Positions 36,598-45,350 of a stretch of DNA of 64,000 nucleotides are shown here, piece after piece. The position numbers were made by a program, and so were the translations under genes. How positions within the stretch are numbered: position 1 is the stretch's first letter; each line of letters begins with the position of its first letter. Source of the DNA: Dechloromonas hankyongensis (GTDB lineage: Bacteria; Pseudomonadota; Gammaproteobacteria; Burkholderiales; Rhodocyclaceae); contig NZ_JAKLTN010000001.1 of assembly GCF_022012295.1 (NCBI RefSeq), positions 1,426,001 through 1,490,000 of the forward strand, in the 5' to 3' direction. The notes beneath the pieces were generated by a model. The model made no database searches. It was not told the DNA's origin and saw only the letters and a program-made list of their open reading frames with translations.

Positions 36598-37896
36598 GTG
36601 CCCATCGGGATTATCGAATCGCTGGACCACGAGGCGAGAGGCATCACCCGCCAGGAAGGCAAGGCCATCTTCGTCGATGGTGCGCTGCCCGGCGAAACGG
36701 TTGACTACGCCAGCTTCCGGCGCAAGCCCAACTATGAACTGGCGCATCTGGTCGGCGTGCTGAAACCGTCGACCGTGCGCGTCCAGCCGCGTTGTCCGCA
36801 TTTCGGCATCTGCGGCGGCTGCGCCATGCAGCATATGGAACCGTCGGCCCAGGTTGCCGCCAAGCAGCGCGTCCTCGAAGACAGTCTGTGGCACATCGGC
36901 CGGGTCCGGCCGCAGACCATGCTGCCTCCCATCCACGGCGAGCCTTGGGGCTATCGTCATCGGGCACGTTTTGCCGTGCGCAAGGTGGAGCGCAAGGGCG
37001 GCATGCTGATCGGCTTCCACGAAAAGCGCAGCAGCTATATCGCCGATATGAAAACCTGCGCCATCCTGCCGCCGCACGTTTCAGCCATGCTGGTGCCCTT
37101 GCGCGAACTGATCGCCGCCCTGTCGATTGCCGAGCGCATGCCGCAACTGGAACTGGCGGTCGGCGAGCATTGCACGGCGCTGGTACTGCGCATCCTACAG
37201 GCGCTGACGGCGGCCGATGAAAAGCTACTGCGCGCTTTTGCCGATCGCTACCAGGTCATTTTCTACCTGCAGCCCAAGGGGCCTGATTCGGCCTATCGTT
37301 TCTACCCGGTCGATGGGCCGCGGCTGTCGTACACCTTGCCGGAATTCGGGCTGGAACTCGATTTCCGGCCGACCGACTTTACCCAGGTCAACCATGCCGT
37401 CAATCGCATCCTGGTGCGTCGCGCCTTGGGGCTGCTCGAGCCGCAGCCGGGCGAGAGGATTGCCGACATGTTCTGCGGTTTGGGCAACTTCACCTTGCCG
37501 ATTGCCCGCTCCGGGGCGACAGCGCTCGGCGTGGAAGGAAGTCCCGCCCTGGTCAAGCGGGGGCGGGAGAGTGCGCTGGCCAACGGCCTGGGCGACCGCG
37601 TCGAATTCGGCGTCGCCAACCTGTTCGACTGCACCGAAGAGTCGATGGGCAAGCTGGGGCATTTCGACAAGATGCTGATCGATCCGCCACGCGAAGGGGC
37701 GATCGAACTGGTCAAGGCACTGGGGGCGAATTCGCCCCGGCGCATCGTCTATGTGTCGTGCAACCCGGCGACGCTGGCCCGCGATGCCGCCGTTCTGGTT
37801 TCGCTCAAGGGCTATCGCTTCGTTGCGGCGGGGGCGATCAACATGTTCCCGCATACGGCTCACGTCGAGTCGATTGCCGTATTCGAGCGAGACTGA
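36598..37896 (+). CDS. rlmD: 23S rRNA (uracil-1939-C5)-methyltransferase
   Basis: A 432-residue rRNA methyltransferase. An N-terminal TRAM domain (about 1-55) is followed by the iron-sulphur cysteines C66, C72, C75 and C154 ([10 protein letters not shown] and KTCAIL). The SAM fold has [14 protein letters not shown] and IDPPREGA, and the catalytic cysteine is in [12 protein letters not shown]. Start is GTG at 36598 with CGGAG upstream. Length fits RlmD (RumA). Confidence 0.93.
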   Translation: MPIGIIESLDHEARGITRQEGKAIFVDGALPGETVDYASFRRKPNYELAHLVGVLKPSTVRVQPRCPHFGICGGCAMQHMEPSAQVAAKQRVLEDSLWHIGRVRPQTMLPPIHGEPWGYRHRARFAVRKVERKGGMLIGFHEKRSSYIADMKTCAILPPHVSAMLVPLRELIAALSIAERMPQLELAVGEHCTALVLRILQALTAADEKLLRAFADRYQVIFYLQPKGPDSAYRFYPVDGPRLSYTLPEFGLELDFRPTDFTQVNHAVNRILVRRALGLLEPQPGERIADMFCGLGNFTLPIARSGATALGVEGSPALVKRGRESALANGLGDRVEFGVANLFDCTEESMGKLGHFDKMLIDPPREGAIELVKALGANSPRRIVYVSCNPATLARDAAVLVSLKGYRFVAAGAINMFPHTAHVESIAVFERD

Positions 37897-37908
37897 AACA
37901 GGATTGCC

Positions 37909-37948
37909 GGAAACGTCAAGGGCGGCCTCGGCCGCCCTTGAAGTTTCC
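37909..37948. terminator. Long hairpin between convergent rlmD and BI-1 gene
   Basis: TCAAGGGCGGCC (37916-37927) pairs perfectly with GGCCGCCCTTGA (37930-37941), and GGAAAC (37909-37914) with GTTTCC (37943-37948) extends the stem past one mismatch. No T-run follows. The core is nearly identical to the hairpin at 42574. Confidence 0.7.
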
Positions 37949-37960
37949 GATAGGACTTGC

Positions 37961-38653
37961 TCAGTCGCGCTCGCCGGTGAAGGCCATGATCAACTGCAGC
38001 AGGCTGACGAAAACATTGTAGATATCGAGATAGACCGCCAGCGTCGCGCTGACGTAGTTGGTTTCGCCACCCTGAACGATACGGCTGATGTCGTACAGGA
38101 TGTAGGCCGAGAAGATGCCGACGGCGGCAACGGCGATGGTCAGCGACAGCGCAGGGATCTGGAAGAAGATATTAGCGACGGCGGCGAGCAGGATGAGGAT
38201 CATGCCGGCAAACAGGAACTTGCCCATGCCGGTGAAATCCCGCTTGCTAACTGCGGCAATCGACGACAGCGTGAAGAAGATGGCGCCCGTGCCGCCAGCG
38301 GCCAGGGCGATCATCGATCCGCCATTGGAAAAGCCTAGCGCCACTTGCAGGATACGCGACAGCATCAAGCCCATGAAGAACGTGAAGCCGAGCAGCAGGG
38401 CAACGCCCAGGCCGCTATTCTTGTTCTTCTCGATGCCCCACATGAAGCCCCACGCAATGCCGAGGAAGAGCAGGAAGGACATCATCGGGCTGCCGGCCAA
38501 GAAGCTGAACCCCATCTGGATGCCGGCCAATGCGCCGAGGACTGTCGGAATCATCGACAGGCCGAGCAGCATATAGGTGTTGCGCAGGACGCGATTCTGC
38601 TCCAGCGCGATTTCCGAGGAATTCTGGCGGGCCATCTCGAAATTGGTGTTCAT
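37961..38653 (-). CDS. Bax inhibitor-1/YccA family membrane protein
   Basis: A 230-residue inner-membrane protein with about seven hydrophobic segments and the family features: NTYMLLGLSMIPTVLGAL near the N-terminus and SAYILYDISRIVQGGETNYVSATLAVYLDIYN near the C-terminus, with the paired acidic residues of the BI-1 calcium/proton pore. E. coli YccA inhibits the FtsH protease; YbhL is the other paralogue. The start at 38653 is chosen over 38662 because AAGGAGA is then eight bases away. Confidence 0.9.
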   Translation of the reverse strand: MNTNFEMARQNSSEIALEQNRVLRNTYMLLGLSMIPTVLGALAGIQMGFSFLAGSPMMSFLLFLGIAWGFMWGIEKNKNSGLGVALLLGFTFFMGLMLSRILQVALGFSNGGSMIALAAGGTGAIFFTLSSIAAVSKRDFTGMGKFLFAGMILILLAAVANIFFQIPALSLTIAVAAVGIFSAYILYDISRIVQGGETNYVSATLAVYLDIYNVFVSLLQLIMAFTGERD

Positions 38654-38784
38654 GCAGGACATCTCCTTCAGTTATTTCATCAAAGGATAAGACTAACGGA
38701 GTGGACGAGAAGTTTCAACGCTCCGCCCGGCCGCGCCCGGCGCGAAATACGCGGCGCCGTGACTGTGCTATCATGCGCGCCGCC

Positions 38785-38872
38785 GGGTCTGTGGCAGAGC
38801 GGTTGAATGCACCGGTCTTGAAAACCGGCGTGCTGAAAAGCATCGTGAGTTCGAATCTCACCGGACCCGCCA
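38785..38872 (+). tRNA. tRNA-Ser (anticodon TGA)
   Basis: An 88-base class II tRNA. Acceptor GGGTCTG pairs with CGGACCC, anticodon stem-loop CCGGT-CTTGAAA-ACCGG gives TGA, there is a long variable arm (CGTGCTGAAAAGCATCG), a T-arm GTGAG-TTCGAAT-CTCAC, discriminator G and encoded CCA. It reads TCA and related serine codons. Confidence 0.97.
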
Positions 38873-38881
38873 AATTCTCTC

Positions 38882-40030
38882 TCAGAGATCGAGAAAATCC
38901 CCGACTTCAGTCGAACGCGCCATCGTGTCGGCGTATCCCAGGTCGATCAGGGCCTGGGTGTAGGGCTTCTCGAACAGCAAATAGCTGGTCAGCGTCCCGT
39001 TGCGCCGGCTCATTCCCCCGATACCGCCAAGCATCATTTTCATTGCCCAGGGCAAGGTATGGGCGTGCTCGACGGCAATGCGCTCGAGGCGCTCGGACGG
39101 CGAAATGATCAGCGAACGGATCGGACGCAGCGGGATGTCGCTATGGCTGCGGATGTCCGGCGGGATGGCGTCGAGTGTCCGATTGATGCGCTGCATGCGC
39201 TCGATGTCCACGGCAAGGCTGTCGAGGAAGATGGTGGACAAGGCGTGGCCGGCGATCTGGGCGAGCGACGGATGGCTATCGACACGTCGCCGGTCCTGGT
39301 GTTCGTTCCGGCGCCCGGCGCCGACGATCAGGATGCGTTCGGCGCCCAGGTGTATGGCCGGCGAAATGGGCGCCAGCTGGCGCATCGATCCGTCGCCGAA
39401 GTACTCGCGGTGGATTTTGGTTGCCGGAAAAATGAAGGGGATGGCGCTGGATGCGAGCAGGTGGTCGACGGTGATCTGGGCGCGGATGCCGATGCGTTGC
39501 ACCCGGCGCCACGGTTCGGCGCTGGAGTGGCCTTGGAAGAAATTGATGTTGTCGCCGGATTCGTAGCCGGAGGCGGATACGCTGACCGCATGCAGGGCGC
39601 CTTTGGCAATCGATTGGGCGATGCCGCGGAAATCGAGGTGCTGACTCAACAACTGACGCAGCGGCGCGTTATCGAGCAGCGAGCGCGGCGGGTTGTGAAA
39701 GAGCCAACCCATGGTCAGGGCCGACAGCCAGTGGGTGGCGGAAAGACCGATGCCGACCGGGTCGGCCCGGTATATATGGTCGGCGTGCATGTTGCGCCAG
39801 AACGTGGCGAGCACGGAAACCGCTTTGCTGAAGTTGTCGGCCAGGCAGGCGATGCTGGTGACGTTGATGGCCCCGGCCGAAGTGCCGCACAGGATGGGGA
39901 AGGGGTTGTGCCGCCGGTTGCTGGACAGTTTGGCGACGGCGAGCAGCACGCCGACCTGATAGGCGGCCCGGGCGCCGCCGCCGGTCAGGACGAGGGCAGT
40001 CTTGCGCTTGGCGTCCGGCGTTGAATTCAT
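38882..40030 (-). CDS. Patatin-like phospholipase
   Basis: A 382-residue lipid acyl hydrolase. The oxyanion motif is TGGGARAAYQVG, the nucleophile is S51 in GTSAGA, and the catalytic Asp is in FGDGSMRQ, where the usual DGG/A is DGS. The rest is helical with no signal peptide, so it is probably cytoplasmic or at the inner face of the membrane. Homologues act on phospholipids or polyhydroxyalkanoate granules; the substrate here is not known. It ends ten bases from tRNA-Ser. Confidence 0.88.
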   Translation of the reverse strand: MNSTPDAKRKTALVLTGGGARAAYQVGVLLAVAKLSSNRRHNPFPILCGTSAGAINVTSIACLADNFSKAVSVLATFWRNMHADHIYRADPVGIGLSATHWLSALTMGWLFHNPPRSLLDNAPLRQLLSQHLDFRGIAQSIAKGALHAVSVSASGYESGDNINFFQGHSSAEPWRRVQRIGIRAQITVDHLLASSAIPFIFPATKIHREYFGDGSMRQLAPISPAIHLGAERILIVGAGRRNEHQDRRRVDSHPSLAQIAGHALSTIFLDSLAVDIERMQRINRTLDAIPPDIRSHSDIPLRPIRSLIISPSERLERIAVEHAHTLPWAMKMMLGGIGGMSRRNGTLTSYLLFEKPYTQALIDLGYADTMARSTEVGDFLDL

Positions 40031-40103
40031 CTCGGCTGGCCTTTCGGCAAGTCGAGTTTTTCTGTGCGGTTCTTGCTGGTCTTATTCCGCATGTCCCCTC
40101 CGG

Positions 40104-40130
40104 AGCACCTGATCAGGCAGGTGCTGTTTT
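40104..40130 (+). terminator. Perfect hairpin with T-run in 40031-40160 gap
   Basis: AGCACCTG (40104-40111), loop ATCAGG, CAGGTGCT (40118-40125), then GTTTT. It reads as a terminator on the plus strand, where no gene lies upstream. On the minus strand it falls after queD and may still end that transcript. Confidence 0.45.
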
Positions 40131-40160
40131 ACCGCAGTATAGAGGGGGTGCCGTGTTGAC

Positions 40161-40613
40161 TCAATCGGCAGCCGGGCGCAGCGCGTCGGCCCAGCAGTTG
40201 GGCGTTTCGTAGAGCCTGACCTGTTGCAAGTGCAGGTGATTGCCGTAGGTGTCGCGATAGACCGCGTCGAGGCGCTCAAAGGCTAGGCGGGCCAGGTTTT
40301 CGGCGGTCGGGATGCAGTCAAGCAGGACCGTCTTGTGCTCGGGCAGGGTAGCCAGGAAATCGACGACGGCCTTGTCACCAACGAAGGCGAGGAAGGCGTG
40401 ATCCCAGGCGTCGACCAGGTGCTGCTTGGCCAAGTCCTTGACCTGCGAAAAATCCATCACCATCCCGTTGGCGGCGTCGCCCGCCTTGTTGATGATGTCG
40501 CCGGCGAGGGTGATCTCGATAACGTAACGGTGCCCGTGCAGGTGGCGGCACTGGCTCTTATGATCGGGGATGCGGTGCCCGGCATCGAATTCGAGGCGGC
40601 GGGTAATCAACAT
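40161..40613 (-). CDS. queD: 6-carboxytetrahydropterin synthase family (QueD)
   Basis: A 150-residue enzyme of the 6-pyruvoyltetrahydropterin synthase fold, acting on dihydroneopterin triphosphate in queuosine (7-deazaguanine) synthesis. Zinc-binding histidines are in FDAGHRI (H13) and CRHLHGHRY (H26 and H28), and the catalytic cysteine is C22 of the same motif. MVMDFSQVKDLAK and PTAENLARLAF are family stretches. Start at 40613 is the Met before LITRRLEFDAGH. It is divergent from the radical SAM gene. Confidence 0.93.
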   Translation of the reverse strand: MLITRRLEFDAGHRIPDHKSQCRHLHGHRYVIEITLAGDIINKAGDAANGMVMDFSQVKDLAKQHLVDAWDHAFLAFVGDKAVVDFLATLPEHKTVLLDCIPTAENLARLAFERLDAVYRDTYGNHLHLQQVRLYETPNCWADALRPAAD

Positions 40614-40623
40614 GGTGTATTGC

Positions 40624-40651
40624 TCGACAAGGCGGTCGCGGATTATACAAT
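40624..40651 (+). promoter_or_regulatory. Promoter giving a probably leaderless radical SAM mRNA
   Basis: TCGACA (40624-40629), 16 bases, TACAAT (40646-40651), each one mismatch from consensus. The ATG of the next gene is five bases after the -10 element, so transcription should begin at or beside it. No Shine-Dalgarno is possible. Confidence 0.55.
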
Positions 40652-40656
40652 GCGCC

Positions 40657-41493
40657 ATGCTTACCACCGATGATCACAGCCGGGACAGTGCCGGCCTGCT
40701 CTATGTGTATCCCGTTGTGTCGCGCCGCGCCGGGGGGGTGTCGATCGGCATCAATCTCAACCCCAATAACGCCTGCAACTGGGCCTGCCTGTATTGCCAG
40801 GTCGACAATCTGACGCGCGGCGGGCCGCCGCCGCTCGATCTGCCGCGTCTGGAGCGGGAACTGGAGACTTTCCTGCGCGATGTGCTGCACGGCGATTTCA
40901 TGACCCGCCACGTGCCGCCGGAGGCGCGCCGCCTGATGGACGTGGCGTTTTCCGGCAATGGCGAGCCGACGAGCGCAGCCGAGTTCCCTGAAGCGATAGC
41001 TGCTGTGGCTGACGTACTCGAGCATTGCGGCTTGCGGGGAAAATTGCCGGTTCGGCTGATTACCAATGGCAGTTTGCTGCATCGTCCGCAGGTGCAGGCT
41101 GGCATCCGGCTGCTGGCCGAGTGCGGCGGCGAAGTCTGGTTCAAGGTGGATCGGGCGCTCGATGCCGAGGTGGCCGAAATCAACGGCGTTCCCGGCAGCC
41201 AGGACAAAGTTCTGAAAAACCTGCAGCTATGCGCCGATTTGGCGCCGACCTGGGTGCAGACCTGCTGGTTCAGTCTGGATGGCAAGGTGCCGTCGGATGA
41301 GTCGCGGCAAGCCTATTGCGATTTGCTGCGCCAGGTGTCCGGCAAGTTGCAGGGAGTGCATCTCTACGGCCTGGCCCGGCCGTCACAACAACCCGCTGCG
41401 CCCCGCCTCGCTGCGGTGACGCCGGATGAGCTGACCGCCTTCGGGCGTCAGATCGAAAAAGAAACGGGCATCCGGGTCATTGTTACCCCGTGA
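40657..41493 (+). CDS. Radical SAM protein
   Basis: A 278-residue radical SAM enzyme. The cluster cysteines are in NACNWACLYCQVD (CxxxCxxC), and FSGNGEPTSAAEF is the SAM-binding glycine motif (GNGEPT). The opening YVYPVVSRRAGGVSIGINLNPNN is typical of a group often annotated only as radical SAM protein. The substrate is unknown. The divergent position next to queD could hint at 7-deazaguanine chemistry, but it does not look like QueE. Start ATG at 40657 lies at the predicted transcription start. Confidence 0.88.
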   Translation: MLTTDDHSRDSAGLLYVYPVVSRRAGGVSIGINLNPNNACNWACLYCQVDNLTRGGPPPLDLPRLERELETFLRDVLHGDFMTRHVPPEARRLMDVAFSGNGEPTSAAEFPEAIAAVADVLEHCGLRGKLPVRLITNGSLLHRPQVQAGIRLLAECGGEVWFKVDRALDAEVAEINGVPGSQDKVLKNLQLCADLAPTWVQTCWFSLDGKVPSDESRQAYCDLLRQVSGKLQGVHLYGLARPSQQPAAPRLAAVTPDELTAFGRQIEKETGIRVIVTP

Positions 41494-41533
41494 TGCCCGC
41501 TGATGCTGGCCTTGCCCTGTTGCCGGGGCAAAA

Positions 41534-41839
41534 TCAGGCCGCTTTTTTGGCGTGGCTACGTGCCGACTTCTTCAGGGACTTGAACAGTTCCGGTTCCTGA
41601 GACTTCAGGTACTCGACCACTTCCCAGTCGTCACGCTTGATGCTCTTGATGTCGACTTGTTCGACGTGCACCAGGCGCAGCAGCTCGCGAACCGGCTTCG
41701 GCATGTTGCGGCCGCTTTCGTAGCGGGAACCGCCGCTCTGCGTCACGCCCAGCGTGGACCAGAATTGTTGCTGGTTCAGACCAAGCTTGCGACGGATTTC
41801 GCGGGCGTCGATTTTTTCGATTGTCTTGACAGTGCTCAT
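41534..41839 (-). CDS. XRE-type helix-turn-helix regulator
   Basis: A 101-residue DNA-binding protein with a helix-turn-helix of about 14-70: IRRKLGLNQQQFWSTLGVTQSGGSRYESGR, similar to NadS-like and antitoxin regulators. The C-terminal third (DWEVVEYLKSQEPELFKSLKKSARSHAKKAA) is basic. No toxin-like partner gene is beside it. The start at 41839 is preferred over the ATG two codons upstream because GGAG is then seven bases away. Confidence 0.82.
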   Translation of the reverse strand: MSTVKTIEKIDAREIRRKLGLNQQQFWSTLGVTQSGGSRYESGRNMPKPVRELLRLVHVEQVDIKSIKRDDWEVVEYLKSQEPELFKSLKKSARSHAKKAA

Positions 41840-41845
41840 ATCCAT

Positions 41846-41930
41846 TCTCCATACGCTAACGTAATTGGCTTACCCAAGCATCGTAGCGCAGTATGACTTA
41901 GGTAATATGGCTAAGTATATATATGACTAT
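41846..41930. promoter_or_regulatory. AT-rich promoter/operator region of the XRE gene
   Basis: The gap 41840-42106 is clearly AT-rich, with TATATATAT near 41917. It holds the imperfect inverted repeat CTTAG-N9-CTAAG near 41896-41914 and related GGCTTA/TAAGCC-like half sites nearer the XRE start. The layout suggests autoregulation by the XRE protein. I see no gene in the gap. Confidence 0.35.
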
Positions 41931-42106
41931 GACGTTATGCAAGTTCGAAATTGATTAAATTTGTTAAATACGCCGATAGTTTTTTTGATGCCAGATGAGA
42001 TTTGTTGTACTCATAAGACACCGCGGCGGGAGGGGCGTTCTTTCAGAATTTGCAGGGATGTTCTAAGATCGTTCGCATCAATCATTCGTCAAGTCTGGAG
42101 AGCAAC

Positions 42107-42556
42107 ATGCAGGTTCGGGAAATCCTTCGCGTCAAGGGCGGGGCGCTGTATACGGTCACGCCGCAGCAGGCGCTGGCAGTTGCCATCGACTCCATGGCGG
42201 ATCTCGACGTCGGCTCGCTGGTTGTCATGGATGGCGGCAAGATGGTCGGTATGCTGACCTTCCGCGAAGTGCTCATGGCGCTCCGTCAGCATGGTTCCAG
42301 TCCGGACGGCCTGACGGTCGGCGACGTGATGGTCAAGGACCCGGTCACCGTCTATCCGGCGATGGAAGTGAATGAGCTGCGCGGCCTGATGATCGAAAAG
42401 CGCTCGCGCTACCTGCCGGTGGTCGATGGCGGCACCCTGATGGGGGTCATTTCCTTCCTCGATGTGGCCAAGGCCGTACTTGAGGAACAGAGTTTCGAAA
42501 ACAAGATGCTGAAGAGCTATATCAAGAACTGGCCGGAAGGAACGCCTGCGGCCTGA
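42107..42556 (+). CDS. CBS-pair domain protein
   Basis: A 149-residue protein made of two CBS motifs (about 8-60 and 70-128), which form one Bateman module for binding adenine nucleotides. Stretches are LAVAIDSMADLDVGSLVVMDGGKMVGMLTFREVL and VGDVMVKDPVTVYPAMEVNELRGLMIEKRSRYLPVVDGGTLMGVISFLDV. No enzyme domain is attached, so it is a stand-alone energy or redox sensor with an unknown partner. CTGGAG lies upstream of the ATG. A terminator hairpin follows. Confidence 0.9.
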   Translation: MQVREILRVKGGALYTVTPQQALAVAIDSMADLDVGSLVVMDGGKMVGMLTFREVLMALRQHGSSPDGLTVGDVMVKDPVTVYPAMEVNELRGLMIEKRSRYLPVVDGGTLMGVISFLDVAKAVLEEQSFENKMLKSYIKNWPEGTPAA

Positions 42557-42573
42557 GCGCTTCACGCTTTACG

Positions 42574-42595
42574 AAGGGCGGCCTTGGCCGCCCTT
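42574..42595 (+). terminator. Hairpin after CBS gene
   Basis: AAGGGCGGCC-TT-GGCCGCCCTT, a perfect 10-base inverted repeat, then GTCCTTTAT. The same core occurs after rlmD at 37918-37939 with a different 2-base loop. Confidence 0.75.
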
Positions 42596-42673
42596 GTCCT
42601 TTATGGGGCGGCAAAAACGGAGATGTTGCAGGCGTGATAAACTGCCTCGTTTCCAAAGCATCCAAGTCTCCCC

Positions 42674-43774
42674 ATGTCCGGCAATACTTTTGGCACCTCG
42701 TTTACCGTTACCTCGTTCGGAGAGTCGCATGGCCCGGCCATTGGCTGCGTGGTCGATGGCTGTCCGCCGGGGCTGGCCTTGTGCGAGGCGGATATCCAGG
42801 CCGAACTGGACAAGCGCAAACCGGGAACGTCGCGCCATGTGACGCAGCGACGCGAGCCGGATACCGTCGAGATCCTGTCCGGTGTCTTCGAGGGCAAGAC
42901 GACGGGTACGCCGATCGGCCTGTTGATCCGTAACCAGGATCAGCGCAGCAAGGACTACGGCAACATTGCCGCGACTTTCCGTCCGGGGCACGCCGATTAC
43001 ACATATACGCAAAAATACGGCTTCCGCGACTATCGCGGTGGCGGCCGTTCGTCGGCCCGCGAGACGGCAGTCCGCGTCGCGGCCGGGGCGATTGCCCGCA
43101 AGTGGCTCAACGAGCGTTATGGCGTGACGATACGCGGCTGGATGTCGGCCCTCGGCGAGATCGAGATTCCCTTCGTGTCCGCCGACGACATCGACGGCAA
43201 TGCCTTCTTTGCTCCCAATGCCGCGATCGTACCGCAGCTGGAAAGCTACATGGACAACCTGCGCAAGTCGCTGGATTCCGTCGGTGCCAAGATCACCGTG
43301 ACCGCCACCGGCGTGCCGCCGGGCTGGGGCGAGCCGGTGTATGACCGGCTCGACGCCGAAATTGCCTACGCCATGATGGGCATCAATGCGGTCAAGGGCG
43401 TCGAGATCGGCGCCGGGTTCGCCTCGGTGGCGCAAAAGGGCAGCGAGCACGGCGACGAAATGACCCCGCAGGGCTTTGCCAGCAATCATGCGGGCGGCGT
43501 CCTGGGCGGCATTTCCACCGGCCAGGAAATCGTCGTGAGCATGGCGATCAAGCCGACCTCGTCGATCGCCCAGGAGCGTCGCTCGGTCGATACGCACGGC
43601 AATCCCATCACGGTGGCGACGCATGGGCGTCATGATCCGTGCGTGGGCATCCGCGCGACGCCGATTGCCGAAGCGATGCTGGCCCTGGTCCTGGTCGATC
43701 ATGCCTTGCGCCATCGCGCCCAGTGTGGCGACGTCGTCTGCCAGACGCCGCGCATTCCGGGGAAAATCGCGTAA
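42674..43774 (+). CDS. aroC: Chorismate synthase
   Basis: A 366-residue enzyme that makes chorismate from EPSP, using reduced FMN, at the end of the shikimate pathway. Family signatures are [40 protein letters not shown] and [19 protein letters not shown]. The length is standard. Chorismate feeds tryptophan synthesis, of which trpF, trpB and trpA are in this window. Confidence 0.96.
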   Translation: MSGNTFGTSFTVTSFGESHGPAIGCVVDGCPPGLALCEADIQAELDKRKPGTSRHVTQRREPDTVEILSGVFEGKTTGTPIGLLIRNQDQRSKDYGNIAATFRPGHADYTYTQKYGFRDYRGGGRSSARETAVRVAAGAIARKWLNERYGVTIRGWMSALGEIEIPFVSADDIDGNAFFAPNAAIVPQLESYMDNLRKSLDSVGAKITVTATGVPPGWGEPVYDRLDAEIAYAMMGINAVKGVEIGAGFASVAQKGSEHGDEMTPQGFASNHAGGVLGGISTGQEIVVSMAIKPTSSIAQERRSVDTHGNPITVATHGRHDPCVGIRATPIAEAMLALVLVDHALRHRAQCGDVVCQTPRIPGKIA

Positions 43775-43826
43775 TATTTGTCGCACTTGGCCGCTCGTTG
43801 GGCGGGTTGTCGTTACGGGAGGAAAT

Positions 43827-44093
43827 ATGCAAGTCGATCACCACGATCTCCATCAGGACTTTCCGGAATTCAATGAGGCGATTCATGTGCTGAAGGTGGG
43901 CAATGCGCATTTCGCCCGCTTGTTCGCCACCTACAGCCGCCTGACCGGCAAGGTCGAGGATCTGGAAGAGCACGACATGCCGGTCGCCGACTTCACCATG
44001 GAAGACATGAAGAAGCAGCGCGTCAAATTGAAGGACGAGCTTTACCACATGCTGCTCGCCTTCCGCGCCGGCCAGCAATACGCCAAGGCCTGA
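43827..44093 (+). CDS. YdcH-like (DUF465) small protein
   Basis: An 88-residue helical protein of the YdcH/DUF465 family: an amphipathic helical hairpin with FPEFNEAIHVLKVGNAHFARLF and MKKQRVKLKDELYHMLL. The family function is not known; members are small coiled coils. GGGAGGAAAT lies just before the ATG, an unusually strong ribosome site. It is 52 bases after aroC and 39 bases before the MFS gene. Confidence 0.88.
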   Translation: MQVDHHDLHQDFPEFNEAIHVLKVGNAHFARLFATYSRLTGKVEDLEEHDMPVADFTMEDMKKQRVKLKDELYHMLLAFRAGQQYAKA

Positions 44094-44132
44094 TCCGGCC
44101 GTTGCCCGCTACGCATCCGGTAGAATTGCCGG

Positions 44133-45320
44133 ATGCATCCTCTGCCTTACTGGCGCCTCTCGGGCTATTACTTTTTCTATTTCGCCTTCATTGGCGCCTT
44201 TTCGCCCTATTTCGGGCTCTATCTCAAATCGCTGAATTTTTCTGCATGGGACATTGGCCTGCTGATGTCGCAGATGCAGTTGATGCGCCTGTTCGGCCCC
44301 AACCTGTGGGGCTGGCTGGCTGACCATTTCGGCCACCGCCTGGCCATCATCCGCCTGGCTGGCTGCATCGGACTAGCCGGTTTTACGGCCTTCTTCTGGC
44401 TCGACAAGCTGCCCGGCATGCTGGCCGCCATGGCGGTTCTGGCCTTCTTCTGGAGCGCCGCGCTGCCGCTGGTCGAGACCCTGACCTTCGATCACTTGTG
44501 CGACGACGGGAGCCGCTATAGCCGCATCCGCCTGTGGGGATCGGTCGGCTTCATCGTGGCGGTCATGGCGACCGGCTCTCTGCTCGATGTCGCCCCTCCG
44601 GTCGGCGTACTGTGGGTGTGCTGGACCATCCTGCTCGGCATCCTCGCCTATGCGCTGACCTTGCCCGAAGCGCCGCCCGTCGATCATGCCTGCGGCGGGC
44701 AGCCGATTGGCGACATCCTGCGCCAGCCCAAGGTCATGGCCCTGATGGCGGCCTGCTTTACCATGTCGGCAGCGCATGGCGCGTTTTACGTCTTCTATTC
44801 CATCCATCTCGACGCCCATGGCTATAGCAAGACCGGGGTCGGTCTGTTGTGGTCGCTCGGCGTGGTCGCCGAAATCGTCGTCTTCGTGTTCATGGCCCGG
44901 TTGGCCAAACGCTACTCGCTGCGCGGCATCCTGCTCGCCTGTTTCGCGGCGGCCGTGCTGCGTTTCCTGTTGATGGGCTGGGGTGTCGAATCGGTCGCCA
45001 TCATGGTCGTCGTCCAGTTGCTGCACGGGCTGACCTTCGGGGCCTACCACGCCTCGGCCATCGCGGCGGTCAATCAATGGTTTCCGGGCAAGGTACAGGG
45101 GCGGGGCCAGGCGCTTTATTCGAGTTTGTCGTTCGGTGCCGGCGGTCTGCTCGGGGCGCTGATCAGCGGACGAACCTGGGACTGGCTGGGCTCAGGCTGG
45201 ACTTTTACGCTGGGTTCGCTGTTTGCCCTGGTCGGTTGGTTGCTGATTTGGGGCTGGGTTCGCGACGAGCCCGGGGCGCGTGCTGCCGAAAGGGTAAAAA
45301 AACCCGATCCTGTGCAATAA
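44133..45320 (+). CDS. MFS transporter, HcaT/LacY-like
   Basis: A 395-residue inner-membrane permease with about 12 membrane segments. The N-terminal pattern YWRLSGYYFFYFAFIGAFSPYFGLYLKSLNFS and the loop LWGWLADHFGHRLAIIR are typical of the HcaT/oligosaccharide-proton symporter-like group. IRLWGSVGFIVAV is the helix-5 signature of the same group. The substrate cannot be inferred from sequence; aromatic acids or nucleosides are carried by relatives. Confidence 0.87.
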   Translation: MHPLPYWRLSGYYFFYFAFIGAFSPYFGLYLKSLNFSAWDIGLLMSQMQLMRLFGPNLWGWLADHFGHRLAIIRLAGCIGLAGFTAFFWLDKLPGMLAAMAVLAFFWSAALPLVETLTFDHLCDDGSRYSRIRLWGSVGFIVAVMATGSLLDVAPPVGVLWVCWTILLGILAYALTLPEAPPVDHACGGQPIGDILRQPKVMALMAACFTMSAAHGAFYVFYSIHLDAHGYSKTGVGLLWSLGVVAEIVVFVFMARLAKRYSLRGILLACFAAAVLRFLLMGWGVESVAIMVVVQLLHGLTFGAYHASAIAAVNQWFPGKVQGRGQALYSSLSFGAGGLLGALISGRTWDWLGSGWTFTLGSLFALVGWLLIWGWVRDEPGARAAERVKKPDPVQ

Positions 45321-45350
45321 TTCAACGTTTTACGGCTCACTTTTCCTTTC

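Noticed and set aside
40104-40130. Hairpin with T-run as evidence for an unseen plus-strand gene or small RNA ending there
   Set aside because: No promoter or conserved-looking sequence is visible upstream on the plus strand within the patatin coding region.
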